From NCBI GenBank assembly GCA_973895155.1, contig OZ316891.1, positions 13,144,001 to 13,208,000 of the forward strand: a stretch of 64,000 nt of DNA, in the 5' to 3' direction. The notes under the pieces are model-generated. The model had not been told where the DNA came from, made no database searches, and saw only the letters and a program-made list of their open reading frames with translations. Positions 13,546-26,720 of this stretch are shown here, in pieces. The DNA is from Marsupella aquatica (taxonomy: Eukaryota > Marchantiophyta). Position 1 is the stretch's first letter; each line of letters opens with the position of its first letter. The position numbers and the translations under genes are program-made.

Positions 13546-14993
13546 ATTAATCCGTGGACCCCCATGTTCATCTAAGGAATGTGTGCATGATGAAGTGAAA
13601 TCAATTTTCAGCAAGGCAGTGATTGACAGTTTTGAGTCTCCCAATGGTGTTGGTGTGTACTTGTATAAAAGAAAACTCTCAAAAGATAGAGGAGATTTAT
13701 CAAACAAAAGGTTGAATGTGGAGGAATTAAGTTTTTTGACGGTTTTTGCTTACACATTATTAGAGAAATTGTGTTTTTACCATTCTTGATTGATAATTTG
13801 TGAGTTACATTGAACATTACCGCCACAAGACAGACTGGAGGACAACACTCAGCTGTTGGCAAAGAGCGCTTGTTGATTCGGTGGGAAGAACACATAAAAT
13901 GACGAGCCATCACTTCACACGAAGGATTTGTAGTTTTTTTTATTTAAGAAAACTATGGTGTGAGGGGGAGACCAACAATTGTTTCTTTGACATAGAGGTT
14001 GCATTTGGCGTCAACCTGTCTTCACAGTGAGCTTCAGTTGAAGACTAGAGGGATGCAAACAATTCAAGTCAGGAAGCAAGCATTGTGGACAAGCGATGAC
14101 GATGTGATCAAAGAAATCAATTTGCAACGGCTAAGTTTTTGACAATGACGAGATTGTGATATCTCTTAATCGAGAAAGTGTTTCCAATGAGCCTCAGATT
14201 GACAAATTTTGTAAAGTTCTAAATGAGTTTTTGAATTTCTTTGCCTTTCCAATGAGTGTGAGTATAAGAAATTCTGATCATGAGTTCATGAATTCTTTTC
14301 GCTTTCCAACATTGAGTTCAACATTGTCAGATTTTGTCACGATACTAGAGAGATCATGAGGTTTTCAATCTCTTCAGCTTTCTAATGTGTGACATTGAGA
14401 CTATTTGTCAAGAATTAGAGAGATCATGAGTATCTGAAATTCTCTAGCTTTCCAATGAACCTAACATTGATAGATTTTGTCAAGTACTAAGGAGATGATG
14501 AGTTTTTTTATTTTACTCTAGCTTTCCAATGAGAGGTCTAAGTATGTTTCTAAATCTTGATCTTGAGTTTTTCAATGAATCAAACATTGACAGATTTTAT
14601 CAAGTATTAAGGAGATTGATTATTTAGTTTTACAATGTGAAGCCAAAGGGGTTTTAACTATGTACATTTCTATCAATTGGTTTTTTCAAACTTGCAAACA
14701 ATTAAAAAATACAAGCATTTTGATATAAAACACTTATACATCTTTGACAAACATCATAATGGTAACTTTATTTTACTAAATGACATCTCTTCCTTTGTAT
14801 TTTGGTTTTTTTACATTTAATATTTACGGCATGGCGCCCCAAAAATTACATTACTTTTGCCACAAACAGGAATGTGCATGTTTGTCATTGTTAAAAGTAG
14901 GATCATTCCTATTTGTGGCTAGTTGTGATGATGTGGTGCAACCTCGTGGCAGAGAATTTGCAAGAGACTTCTCATGGGGGTCCGTAATAATTT
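13546..14993. mobile_element. Non-autonomous 1.43-kb element, copy 1 (ends GGACCCCCATG)
   Basis: Inverted ends GGACCCCCATG (13,556-13,566) and CATGGGGGTCC (14,973-14,983) bound a block that recurs at 28,003-30,105 and, inverted and truncated, at about 60,985-61,905. Flanking AATTAAT and ATAATTT are also partly inverse, so the true ends are a few bases further out. The interior has no transposase or retroviral-type frame. From about 14,190 to 14,640 it holds four or five diverged units of about 85-95 bp built round TTTCCAATGA, GACAGATTTTGTCA and AGAGATCATGAG. The structure fits a non-autonomous terminal-inverted-repeat transposon; the superfamily is unknown. Confidence 0.6.
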
Positions 14994-16400
14994 AGCAGAC
15001 ACTGAAATTGCAGCTCACCCTGTCCATTGATGTGAACAACTCTCTCATCTGCCTAACTGATTATCGAGTTGACAAATTTTCTCCAAAGTCTTTACTTCCT
15101 CCAAACTTGTGGCAAAATAAAAACTTCAAGGGAAAAAATTAGCAAAATTCTCCAAAATCTGTCCTTTACAGTTGGATTTGCCATATGTGTGAAGAATCTA
15201 AAGCTTACCTCCACTGGCCATATAAAAGGAAAGAAGTGTCCAAGACTCCCCCTTTTTCACATTACTTTCCTCAAGAGTCTGACTTTGCTCCACAATTTCA
15301 GGAAAAAGTACTAAAAGTAGGTGGATCCTTGTTTTGACATGGACTATGACTCTTTTTAGATTGAGAAGAATCCAACCACTTCAATCAACAATTATCATAA
15401 TATTTATAAATAAATATGAACTGGGTCCCATCTATTTCCCTCCTATACCCTTGGGACATTCGCCAGTCAAACTGATCCCCTCCCCCGCCCCCACAGAATA
15501 CAAAAACAAATCACTCATGAGCCTACTAGGACAATCTCTAATGGCTCTAATGTTTTCATCCCAACAAGATTTGTATGGCCTTGGCCCACCCCCACACACT
15601 CAGCCCCTTAGGTTTCGGTGCAGCCATTGAGAGGCATTGGACTATTTGGGGACACGATGACGAGCCAGAAAGGCCAAAGTACACCCTATTTAGAGTAGAG
15701 CTTGTTCAACCCTGTCAAAGTACACCACATATATAGTCGTTCCTTTCGTCCCTGCCAAAGTACATCACATATAAAGACGTTCTTTTGGACCCTCCCAAAG
15801 CATATCATCAACCCATTAATGCACGATTGCATGATCCTTTTTGCCTTTTTGGCAGGAACAAAGATTGCAAGAATTTTGGCAGGAAAGAAAGATTCACGTC
15901 GTTCGAGATCAAGCCTCCAAATTCACTTCGAGGAGCCCGAGAATTATATTTATAATCAATCAATTCTGATCTGGTCTTATCTGATCGAGAAAAAAGTAAT
16001 GTTTGCATAATTGCATTGCTGTTGTTGTCAAAGGCGGTATAATAATATAGTGATAAACGGCGACACCTCGAGTTCATCGTGTCTTTTGACCTTCCGTCAC
16101 TCTCGAGAGTCTCATCAGTCTCGAAAGCTGACGAGACACTGATTCCGAATCGCCGATTCCGCAGGTATTGGGATAAGGGCTGAGTCATGGTCGAGGTCGC
16201 ATCTCATCCGGAATTCTAGCTTCTGTTGGATCGAACGGCTGACCCCAGCCATGGACATCACAAAACGTCGTCGTTTCCAGCTGCTCGTGATGGGTTCTCT
16301 GTTTGTGGTGAAACAAATTTTTATAGACCGAGGCAATCGAAAGCAGTGGAGGCGGTCGGGGCGTAGTTGCTCATCGTTGTACAGTCTCACACGGATCACA
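14994..16400. other. Intergenic DNA with short direct repeats
   Basis: No recognised gene. A CCAAAGTACA(C/T)CACATAT(A)TA unit is repeated about every 50 bp at 15,670-15,810. The minus-strand open frame at 16,115-16,399 has no known motif and no supporting splice structure, so it is not annotated as a gene. Confidence 0.4.
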
Positions 16401-17560
16401 GTGACCTCACTTGAGTGAGATGTCTCGTTGGAAGAGAATGAAATCTGGCTTCAAGGTGGATTTGAGTGAGATGTCTCGTTGGAAGAGAATGAAATTCGGC
16501 TTCAAGAACTTCGCAGCGTTGGACAAGGTTGTACTGTTTGTCAAGACCACTACAGGACTGCCGCTTCTTCGTTCAGCTTAAGATTCTGATTTTGGCGATG
16601 AATGTGTCCCGAACTGCGTTGTTCCTGTCCCTGTTCCGCATCGAGGTGAGGTACGATTTGTCAGAGATTCATCATGGTTACCGTGAAGCGGAGAGACAGA
16701 ATTGAGCGAGTTAGGCACCACACATAACAGTCATCAAGAGATACAACCAAAACAACGGTACGATTGAATTGCTCCACGCTATGGATGATTGGGTTCGATT
16801 CTTCATCATGTTTACCACGAGGAGAGGCACAGAATTAAGAAGGGATAGGGCACCCAGAACAGTCATAAGAGAAACAACCAACAGAATACAAATGACTAGA
16901 AAGATACGATTGAGTTCCTCCCAACACAAGCAGAATCCTCCAAACTCGAAGCTCTAAGCTATGGATGATATTGACGTTGAGACAAAACTACAAATAGCAC
17001 CAAACCGATTATCACGTTTGATAGAGAACTGCAGTGAAGTCATCGACGCGCAAACAATCTATCTACATCTACAGTAGTGCATAATTATACATCTGTAACA
17101 CAGAGGACGTGATGACAATAGGAGAAATAATTGAGAGAGAAACCAACACACGAAGAAAAGATGTACCATGTCCAAAGATATCTTTGGTCACAAGAAGATT
17201 GAACTCTGTCGTCAAAAGAATATTTGTACCGATAGTTTGGAAGATCCCATCCTCATATTAACAACAGCACCAAACAGATTATTAATGGATCGTTTGATAG
17301 AGAACTGCGATGAAACCATCTCTCTCAAACGATCTAGTGTACAGCTTTACAGCGTTTAGATAGAGGATGACAATCAAACGATCTAGTGTATAATCATCCA
17401 GCGCTTACATAGAGGACGTAATGACAAGGATAAGAATAAATGAGGGAGAACCCAACACCCGAAGAAAGATGTACCAGGTCCAAACAGCTCTTTAGTTACG
17501 AGAAGATTGAAACTTTACATCACAAGAAATTGAACTAGCAATTTACAATTTACTATATTT
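16400..17560. repeat. Nested tandem duplications at three scales
   Basis: Three levels are visible. (1) A perfect or near-perfect unit of about 52 bp beginning TTGAGTGAGATGTCTCG is repeated at 16,410-16,505. (2) A diverged pair lies at 16,710-16,790 and 16,850-16,980, sharing ACAGTCAT, GATACGATTGA and GCTATGGATGAT. (3) A diverged pair about 275-310 bp apart lies at 16,990-17,220 and 17,260-17,530, sharing AGCACCAAAC, GTTTGATAGAGAACTGC, GAGGACGT, ATGACAA and GAAAGATGTACCA. None reads as coding. Confidence 0.65.
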
Positions 17561-20258
17561 TGGAATATCCCATCCTCATGTTTTCCGTGTATATTTGAGA
17601 TCCCAATCCCATTATTCCTGACTACCTTACCTTGGGATCGAAGTTCGACTTTTAGGATCCAACCATTATCAGTGCACTTAGTTCAGTCCATAGGGTCTAT
17701 CGACTATTAGCACAATGAAAATTTTATCAGGGGCATTGGGAATACTAGGAGCACAGACAAGTCATCTTGAACAAAAATACATTACAGAGTTTAGAGCCTC
17801 CAAGATAACGCAGTTCAACAGAAGCAGAAGGCTAGGATGGGATCTCCATTGCAAACTTTTGCTTGTATAGAATCTATAGAAGCACCCATTTTACATAGAA
17901 GAGTTACATGGATTTCTAGGAAACTAGCTTTAATTGTCACACCAAGCGAGTAAACTATCCTTCCATGAATCCTCGAATCCAACATTTATCTGACTGCAGT
18001 TTATCTGACTGAAAAGCTAAAACCTTCAGGAGTGAGATTTACAATCCAATCGACAAAGCACAACAGATCGAACAACCATGTGTATTCAGCTTAAGTGCCC
18101 AGAGTGTATTTGTTACCTTGCCACAACTGTGATAAATTCTAACTATGATACAATTTCATCAAACACTATAGCATCCGTACTTCATCAACTAATTTCTTAG
18201 TGATGATGCGGAGTAGGAGAGGTAGACAAAAGGAGACACTGGTCTATACAAAGTATTTAGCACAAATACATATTCAATGGTAAGATACTCAATACTTAGA
18301 TGGATCCATAGTTTGCACTTTACTTTTCTGCGATGATAATGGTCTGAATTTCCAATCTGCCAGTATCTGACGAAGTAAAACATCAAACAAGTCCATATAT
18401 AATTGTTCTTAATATTTTCAAGAAAGTTAAGTTCAAGGACATTATCAAGTTTCAAGTACTTAATATACAGTTCCAAAGTTAGGAGCCTGGAGAATAAAAA
18501 TTTCAAGTCTATATCAATTGAACTTAATCTGAAGAGGCGCGTACAGTAATTTCAGTATTGAGAAGTGATAACTAAGACCTTGCTGGTATTTATGAATTTT
18601 TGCGGACGAAGACAATTATTGAACTGGTATTATTGATCATGCGATGCTTTTGTTATTAGAGCTTCTTCATTCAATTGTAGACAAATTCTTCATTCTACCA
18701 GATTCCCCTAAGAGAGAAGTGCCTTGTTACTCTGGCAATGCCCGAAGTCGAAGTAAATCTTATCGAAAAGAATCCCTTTCAGCGAATCTTACTGGATTCC
18801 ACCTACAAACGAGTGACTCAAACTTTCCAGCTGAGAATCACTCAGAAAAACTGATATGGCTGGGTCTTTGGTGTCGTACAAAAGATAACGTATAGGTGTC
18901 TCAATTGGATTTTGTCACTTTGAGAGCGGGGATGCTCACCACCCAGGAACCAAAACTTTCTAACTTCAATAAAACATGGTCAACTCGTCTAATCCCTGTT
19001 CCAATCATGTTGATAAGAATATTAATAAAAGGAACTACCTTCCTGACGATCACGTAAGGGGAGTGAAAACCAGATCCACCTCCTCGTGTTGGTGAAGTAG
19101 TCATTTAAATCGAGCACCCTGTGACACATGCAGCATTAAAATACGTGGCTGACATGCAGCACTCCTGTCCAATGGAACCACACGTAATGTCAGGAGAATA
19201 AAGACAGCAGTTTGTCTAACTAAACCCGCTAACTTTGACACAGATCCGTGCAGTCTTCCTGGCGTATATTTCTCCCAGCAAACTGTATGGAGCATTAATC
19301 CGTTTATGGCTATACAACTCGAATCCTCCCTTGTGAGCTCGCTTGTCCCACAGGTACATCTTGGACAGGGTAAATTGGCTGGATGTTACACCTGGTCCTC
19401 CATTTTGAAGCCTAAGCTCGTCAAACTTTAGGGGGCACAATTTGATCAGCTAGATTGCAGTGATTCAAAGAAGAACATGTATGCATCTCCACATAAGGCG
19501 GTTTTGTAGCCTGCAGCTCTCATTGCAACATCTTTACCATTTGTAAAGTATCTGTGGAGTAGAAACGGGACAAAACATGTGAGTCATTTTTATTGACAAG
19601 AAATATGTGTGGCAGCTTTATCATACCAAATGAGATAGGTGATGCATGAGATTTGAAGATGCATAACAGGCAAGTACGGTGGGGACAAAAAGAGCAAGGA
19701 AACTGGAGCAAAAAAGCATCCCTCCTTTACCATGAATGACATACACTGGGAGGAGGACAAGTGACATCATTGGCTGTACCCAATACAATGCCTTCAGATC
19801 TTATAAGTGAAACGTTTTCCCATTTCTAAAAAACGACTCATGCTGTGGACAGTTTGCCTGAGACATCTTGATTGTATACGTACTCCAAGCCCCAATCTTG
19901 TGAAATTTCTTCATCTTGAATGGTTCACCACAACTAAAGATCCAACCTATCACGGATGGAGAGCTAGGAGATACAGCCATTCAGGCTTGGCTAAAAGCTT
20001 AACCCTAGGATGTAGAAACAATATGCCCGATGACACTTTCAGGGAAAGCATACCCCAATCTGGACAAATTTACACTTGCAGAAACTATGATGACAAGCAC
20101 CGTGAGTCAATTACCAGAGACTCTGAGATTTAAGCCAATCCATAGTGTGCAGTTTCAATGGAAACAACATAAATCCTGGTGAAGGACAAGAAAAATGTTA
20201 TTCCCCTGAATTCAGACAACCCCTGGAGTTGCAGAGGCATGTTATGACTTGTAGGTGC
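17561..20258. other. Intergenic DNA 3' of the cardiolipin synthase
   Basis: No gene recognised. The 3' untranslated region of the minus-strand cardiolipin synthase must occupy part of the right edge. The minus-strand open frame at 19,216-19,440 shows no known motif. Confidence 0.4.
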
Positions 20259-23200
20259 TCAAGTCGATCCTCTTGGGGTCTTTGAACTAGGTGCATGCGC
20301 AACACGTTTTAAGGCTGCCAGACTTTCAGGATTCTTCAAGTAGATGTAAGCATAGGCCACCCATGACATTGATGTTGTCACCACGACCGACCAGCTGCCA
20401 CACCAAGAAGTTTAAGGTAAGCCTACAGAGAGCTCTTGCGATCGAAATACGAATTCCTAATAACAAGACATGCAACGAGACTAGACACCGTTATAACACT
20501 TATTTGCCAGCGTAAAACAACAACTGAGAGCTCACGCCACTGTAACACAGCCACCACGAGTAGTCACCTGAGCACAGGCACGATCGAATGTACGTCCTCT
20601 ATTGACAGAGCAGGCTGAAGAAGGGCTACCCCAACAAGGGCCAGTTGAAATACAGTGTTAACCTGGTCCAGTAAACCAATGTTAGAATTTTGACGTTAAA
20701 ATACCAATCCCTGTTTAGGATCTTGCGAAACGAATATAACTTTCATGTGTCAGACATCGTAATATCATATTAAAGCATGACAAGTCCAATCTTCTTCTCA
20801 AACAAGCAGATCTTCCACTCCCAGGAAGGTCTTAAATCTACCTCCGAAGGCAACATCAACATGCCATGGGACAGGATTTCAGTATTCTCCTTCAAATGGA
20901 GAAAGGCTCTGAGACTCCAGTGCCTCAAAAGAGAAGACAGACCTTGCTAATAAATAGCGGCTCAACCTTTCCTGCACCTCCAATATTGATCCTGAAAAAT
21001 TCTTGCCAATCTTTCCACTGCAAAACCACAGACGAGCATTCATCAGATATATCCAATAGAACCTTACGTGGCAATATAGCAATAACTCGACATCCAACAT
21101 GAACCTCGCAGGGGGTTTCCAGCACTAAGACAGCTTTTTCTAGAGAACATGGAATCAGGAACACTTGACAAAAAACCTAGAAGTGGGCTGCATCAATAGC
21201 TTAGAGAGGTGGTTCAAGAGCCCATTATTTAACCACCTGCCAACGAAGGGAGTAGGCTCGATATATAAAAGCGCCACCCATAAGTACTCCATCTCTTGCA
21301 ACAATCAAACCAACCAGTCCAGCTGCCATATGGCAGATCAGTACCCTCCAAAGAATGGTATGTAATATGAACCCCCTGCATACCATAGCTGGTACATCAG
21401 ACTTTGACCTGGCAAATGCCATCTGATGCAAACTAAGATCAGAGATCGACTCTAAGAGACTCAGCGCTAAGTGTCTTCTAATGCTTGCATTTTAATCAAA
21501 TATACATATTTATCAAAGAATGAGGACTTATCAGCAGCCACTTACGATGGAGCAGGCCCATATAAGCCATGGATATTGCGACACTGCCAACAAGGAACTG
21601 CATTTGGTAGACTATGTTAGTAGACGTAGTCCGAATAACATGGACTATTAGGCCAAATGGTAAATCTTTGCAAGATCGGAGATCCTGTACTTACCACGAG
21701 CTGCGACAAATCTACATAATATTCTTAAGAACTAAAATCTTGAAATTGCTTTGATGTGAACTGGATCCCGGTAGGTCCAGAAAGTTGGATTGCACGAAGT
21801 CTTGTGATCCCAGACTAAGGCGATGGACAGGCAAAATAACGATCTACAAGCAGGGAAACCTGTAATCATTAAGGCAGCAGGTCGACAAAAGTATGCATGT
21901 TGTAAATTTTTACCTTATCTGCAACCGGGTCCAAGTATGATCCCAATATTGAGTTAATACCCATCTTGCGAGCCACATATCCATCAAGCTGCATCAGTAG
22001 ATCAAAGAATAAATCAGTAGAAAGGACAGGGCAACTACGCCTCAGCCTAGATAACACAACGTCGATCTTGCCAGACAATTTCCTTAGAAAGCACAAAAGT
22101 AACAGACATTATGAGGGGCAATGGCGTGTCAGGCAGACATAACGCTAACTCACCCAATCACTTATGCCTGCAATGACCAGTCCGACAAACGCAAGGCTCC
22201 ATAGTTCATGTAGGATCATCCTGCATTGGTTGACGGCATTGAAAAGTTAGATGCCACTGGGACTAACCTGAAACAATAAAATTGAGGTCTACTTCAAAGT
22301 GAGCTTCCTGCCCAGGCCCGATAGGTTGAAAAGGATATATCGGAATTTGGCAGTAATCACTCCAATTCGTTTGCATAGCTTATGACGGAAGTCGAGTGAT
22401 ACAATTCAGATGCAGCATCAAGGCCTTTGCTGGTGTTATAATGGGCATAGACATTGCCAGCATCCATTGCTCTGTTTTCAGTCATTTCTGAAGTTGCACT
22501 GTATCAAAGAGGTAGACCCACACTAGTCTTCACAATGCCAGGTAGGTGAGGAGTATCTTTAATTACAGGCCTTTTATCTGAGAAATTCAAAATAACATTG
22601 AAATCTTTTGAGAGGCACGGTCAAGGACCTCATACGACGTTGATCGATGGAAAAAGAACAAGTACCAGGAAAGGAGAGGACCACAGAGCAGACGAGCCAT
22701 GGAGATGGCATTCGGCCAATTCAAAACCTCCTCACGATTCCAACCCATCTCACTCCATCCCGCATCCCTTCTAGTTTCCTCCGTGTCACCGCCCAGCTCA
22801 ATCTCGTGAGTATTTTTCATAGCATTCTCATTCTCATTGTCAATCAAAATTTCCGGTTCTGACAATCCCTCCCTGATGAATGGATTCTGAGAACTGGCTG
22901 GTCTTCCTTTATCAATCGTCTTTATCTCTAGTTGTCTTTGACCCCAAGACTCGTTGGCGCCTTGCTTCCCGTGTCGCTCCACTGCTTCTTCGTCCTCGTC
23001 GTTGTCTGCCCGCCATTCCTCTCTTAAAGTGGTGAAGGGAAGAGCAGACACCCGAAACGAAGTGTTGAAAGTTTGAGCAGACGAAGACAGAGAGTGCACA
23101 GGGGTGAATTGCAGTGTGGCAACATAAGGAGAGTAGCAGAAAGAGTTTGGAGACCTCGCCGAGGAGTACGCGGAGTTGGAGGAGAGAAGATCTGTGAAGG

Positions 23201-23468
23201 AGGAACACAAAACCCTGTTTCTGAATCTTTTGTTCGAAGGGTCCTCACCAATACTGGAAAGGAGGTCTAAAGGGGGATCGCCCACACGGGCAAAACCTTC
23301 AGAGCATATGTGGGGAGGCAATTGAGGTAGAGATTTTCCAACTACAATCCCACCTTCGCCAGAGTTTGAAAGAATGCGACAAAGCCTGCGCAAACTTTTC
23401 AGACCTCCTCGCCCTTTCATTGCTGAATCACACCACTGAGAAGGAAAAACATAGGCAGGTGAGCTCAC
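20259..23468 (-). CDS. CLS: Cardiolipin synthase, CDP-alcohol phosphatidyltransferase type, 8 exons
   Basis: Makes cardiolipin from phosphatidylglycerol and CDP-diacylglycerol in the mitochondrial inner membrane (eukaryotic CLS family; Arabidopsis At4g04870 class). Exons with GT-AG borders and matching phases: 23468-22666, 22220-22154, 21988-21914, 21597-21546, 21322-21237, 21017-20943, 20662-20568 and 20394-20259. The product has 462 residues, longer than Arabidopsis CLS (about 341) because of its N-terminal part. The CDP-alcohol phosphotransferase signature D-x2-D-G-x2-A-R-x8-G-x3-D-x3-D is complete: D289, D292, G293, A296, R297, G306, D310 and D314. It is split by the intron after W290. 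VEPLFISK (exon 6) and VNTVFQL (exon 7) are CLS hallmarks. Residues 17-37 ([21 protein letters not shown]) are basic and acid-free like a mitochondrial presequence, so M17 (23,420) is an alternative start. A Ser-rich then Glu/Asp-rich stretch covers residues 90-250. Confidence 0.93.
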
Positions 23469-24640
23469 CCCTCAGAAGCCTGCACTTGATGACTCGGGAG
23501 CATTTCTTTGAGGAAGGAAGGCCAAAAAACTAAGCGTCCTCGTCGGCTTCAGGGAGAGACTGATGCCGAGATCGGAATGAATGAGGATCCATACCCTTTG
23601 CCCTTGCTTGCTGGTCACCTGGTCACCTCAAGCGTGCAACTAATCTCAGTCACGACTCCTATGGAAGCAGATTCTTCCTGCTTTGAAACGCTTTTCGATG
23701 CAGATTTTGACCTCCATGGTGGTATACTGATCGGCTCTCGGCAAGGTGCACTCCGTTGTTGTTACTCTGTAATCCTTTATCGATGATGGTGAGCTGTGCG
23801 TCAGGATGTGAACCTCTAATAAGCAGACGTGCCATCACTCTCGAATTCGAGAGCTCGTTCCATTTGGAAAAACGATGCCATCCAATGTGTGCTCTTCGTT
23901 GGGTTCCCAGGGGGCAATTCGGACCTGGTTCCATTAGGGGGTCTCAATTCTCTGGGTTTTGGCGCAGGTTACATTAACCCACAGACTTGGTTTTAGTAGG
24001 GGGTCTCAAATCTCTGGGTTTTGGCTCAGGTTACATCAACACCCATTTCCCCGGAGGTAAAGTGGCAGATTTGCAAAAGCTTGTCCTATCACTGGTGACC
24101 AAAGCCCGTAACTTACAATTTTGAACTGGCGAGATGTCTAGGAGGCCTTCGGATTTGAGACACCAGTTTGAGCTGAATAGAACCTCTGGGTTTTTGGGGG
24201 ATGTGGGAATATGAAGTGGGAAAGAGAGATTAGTTCCTGAGTGTGCCCTTGTGTGGGACTCTAGGTTTTTTTTGGGCTCTTTTGGCCCTGGTGGGTCTTT
24301 CCTCTGACTTCTCCTCAGGCTGGCACGTTTTGTTCTTTGTCTTATATTTACCAGATGGAGGTCTTATGAGATCTCTTCATTGCAGTTTAATTTCTGGTTT
24401 AAGGGATAAGCCTCACTGCCCGTTGTTTGAACATAAATAGAGGTGAGGACAAGAAAGACTTACTTATCCTTTGCCTGTTCAGGTTTACCATTCATGTTAA
24501 AATGTTGTCCAGTGGCTAGCCCCCAACCCCCTCATTCCACCCACAACCCCACCTTCAGTTGTGTCCCTAGAGTCATGGTCTAGAGGCTTCACTCTAGACC
24601 AGGCTCTGAGAATAGCTTTGGATCACTATTATATACTTAG
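23469..24640. other. Upstream region of cardiolipin synthase with a 68-bp-scale repeat
   Basis: The promoter and 5' UTR of the minus-strand CLS should lie here, but no core element can be assigned. At 23,930-24,045 the phrase AGGGGGTCTCAA(A/T)T, TCTCTGGGTTTTGG and CAGGTTACAT occurs twice about 63 bp apart. No second gene is recognised. Confidence 0.4.
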
Positions 24641-25180
24641 ATCTCTGCATTTCAGGTTCTTCAAGGAATTATAGTAAACAGGATTCCAGGTTAATCTTTA
24701 ATATATACATAACTTGGACTTATCTAAACTTGCAAATATACTCTTAAGTGCAAAAATCCTGGAATGTGGGAAAATGCATGGGCGGAGAGATCTTTCACAT
24801 TTTCACCAGATGGAGGTTTAAGAGTCTGTGCATTTCAGGGTCATATATCAAGGGTAAATTCTATGATTCCATCTTTGGCACATAATTTGCACTTATCCAG
24901 AGTAGCAAATCCTCTCTAAATGCAAAAGTCTACAAGATGTGGGAATATGCATTAGGGGCCTAGAGATTTCATTCATTTCCACCAGATGGACGTTTAAGAG
25001 ATGTGTGCATGTGAGGCTCATTTATGGGCTAAGAGATCTTGCATCTCAGGTTCATCTATCAATGGTAGATAGGATTCAAGGTTCATCTATGGCACATAAT
25101 TCCTTACAATCTATGGCACATAATTATTCTGCACTTCTTAAGACTTGTAAATAGTCTCTAAGTGCAAAACACCTGCGTCC
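24640..25180. repeat. Degenerate tandem repeat, unit about 175-180 bp
   Basis: Three diverged units share, in order, GCATTTCAGG, a wide GCACATAA(T)TTGCACTTATC-like phrase, CTCTAAGTGCAAAA, ATGTGGGAA, and ACCAGATGGA(C/G)GTTTAAGAG. Further relatives lie at 24,347-24,410 and 25,200-25,380 (TGCATTTCAGGTTTACC, TAGACAAGATCATGCATT). No protein-like frame runs through the units. Confidence 0.5.
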
Positions 25181-26640
25181 CCTAACGGTTCACCCTTATG
25201 GAGGGAAGACAGTAGACAATATCCTGCATTTCAGGTTTACCTATATATGGTAGTCAGATAGGATCTCCAGTTCTTTTTGATAGACAAGATCATGCATTCA
25301 GGCTCATGTATGGTAATAAGCATCATCCCTGGTCAGGTTTGTCTATGGTAGGCAATATCATGCATTGTTAATCTACTAGTAGAGAGGATCATCTCTCCCA
25401 CCAACTTAGTGAGGTACCCTACTTTCTTCTTACCAGGACTTCTTGTCCCTTGATCTGATTTCAATTTAAGTTGACATAGGCGAGCTTATGCACCCTTCTA
25501 CCATATTTGACATCCTTGCAAAGTACCTGCAATAAACAAATCTGCCAAGTCTGCCAAACCAGGCTGGGGGATCAAATTAAGGTGAGTAAATATCATGTGT
25601 ACATGCTCCCCAATTGTTCTCCAAAGTTGTAATATAAACAAAGTATTTTCAGATTGTTTGTATAAAGTTATACAAATGGAATTTGCCTTACAGTTTATAA
25701 AATTTTCAAGGCTCTCGGATATTTGAAATTTTGCACATATCACATATAACAAGCCAAATTGAATTTTTTAATAATAATCATATGTACTTCAACGTTTTGG
25801 TCTCTGTTGGTCTGTACACACATAGATTGAAGGTTTACTGTTAGTGGGGCCCCAGGGACATTGTGCAAATGAGGGTGCCAAATCAAAGATCCAGATTGTC
25901 TGTTTTTAGGTCCAAGAATTTGTCAAAAATTTAGAGTAGCTTGGTTTCAATATGAAAGAAATAACTGTTGATAATAGCTCCTCTTTATCAATGTCTTCCA
26001 GTAACGTCACCAAATTGAAAAGAAAAGCCATCATGTTGTTTTTTGTAGCAGGGGTCTCCTTAACTGGGGAGGATAAGAGGGCCATTGTAGTCAAGGATTA
26101 TTAGTCTTATCTTGTTATCATGGTCTTCCTTGGCATGAGCTCTCTTTGCATGGTCTCATTTGGTGATAAGCAAATGTCATATAAGCTGTATGCTGTCACA
26201 GGTTTTTATCAATACCAATGAAAGAAACTGGCATGTGCTTCTTAAATAAGTGTTGAACATTTGTGAAGTTTGCAAAGTCAGAGGGTTATCTAGTAGGAAG
26301 CAAACAACAAATAAAAAGTACATAGCAAAAGAAACATAACAAATGTAGTAACAAATATAATTTTACAACTCACTGTCCCTGCCGGGTACGTTCCAGTCTC
26401 AATTGTACAAATTCACATGTATGCAAGTTGATGATCATAAGAGATTAATTTAGTGGTGCCCTGCCTACTAGCATATTCTGTGCATTTTTAAAATAATTTT
26501 CTCCATGCACTATTAATATTAATGCATACATAAATGCACCAAGGATGTATTGAAAATGTGTTAATATCTATAAGTAATGTGTTTTGGTATTCAAAATTTC
26601 AATTAAAACTTAGATCAAGTTTTTCTAGATCTTGACTTTT
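25181..26640. other. A+T-rich intergenic DNA
   Basis: Apart from weak continuation of the preceding repeat up to about 25,400, nothing recognisable is present: no exon, no RNA gene, no clear inverted repeat. Confidence 0.4.
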
Positions 26641-26649
26641 TTGCTAGAT

Positions 26650-26720
26650 AACCTAGGAGGTCCAGACCTAAAAATGCCGCATGCGATGTAGGACCCTTCA
26701 TACAATGAACCCCCCTAAAT
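26650..26720 (+). repeat. Terminal fragment of the small inserted-element family
   Basis: GCATGCGATGTAGGACCC and AACCCCCCTAA match the inverse of 28,455-28,510, the left part of the 636-bp insertion. It is a diverged or solo end of the same family. Confidence 0.4.
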
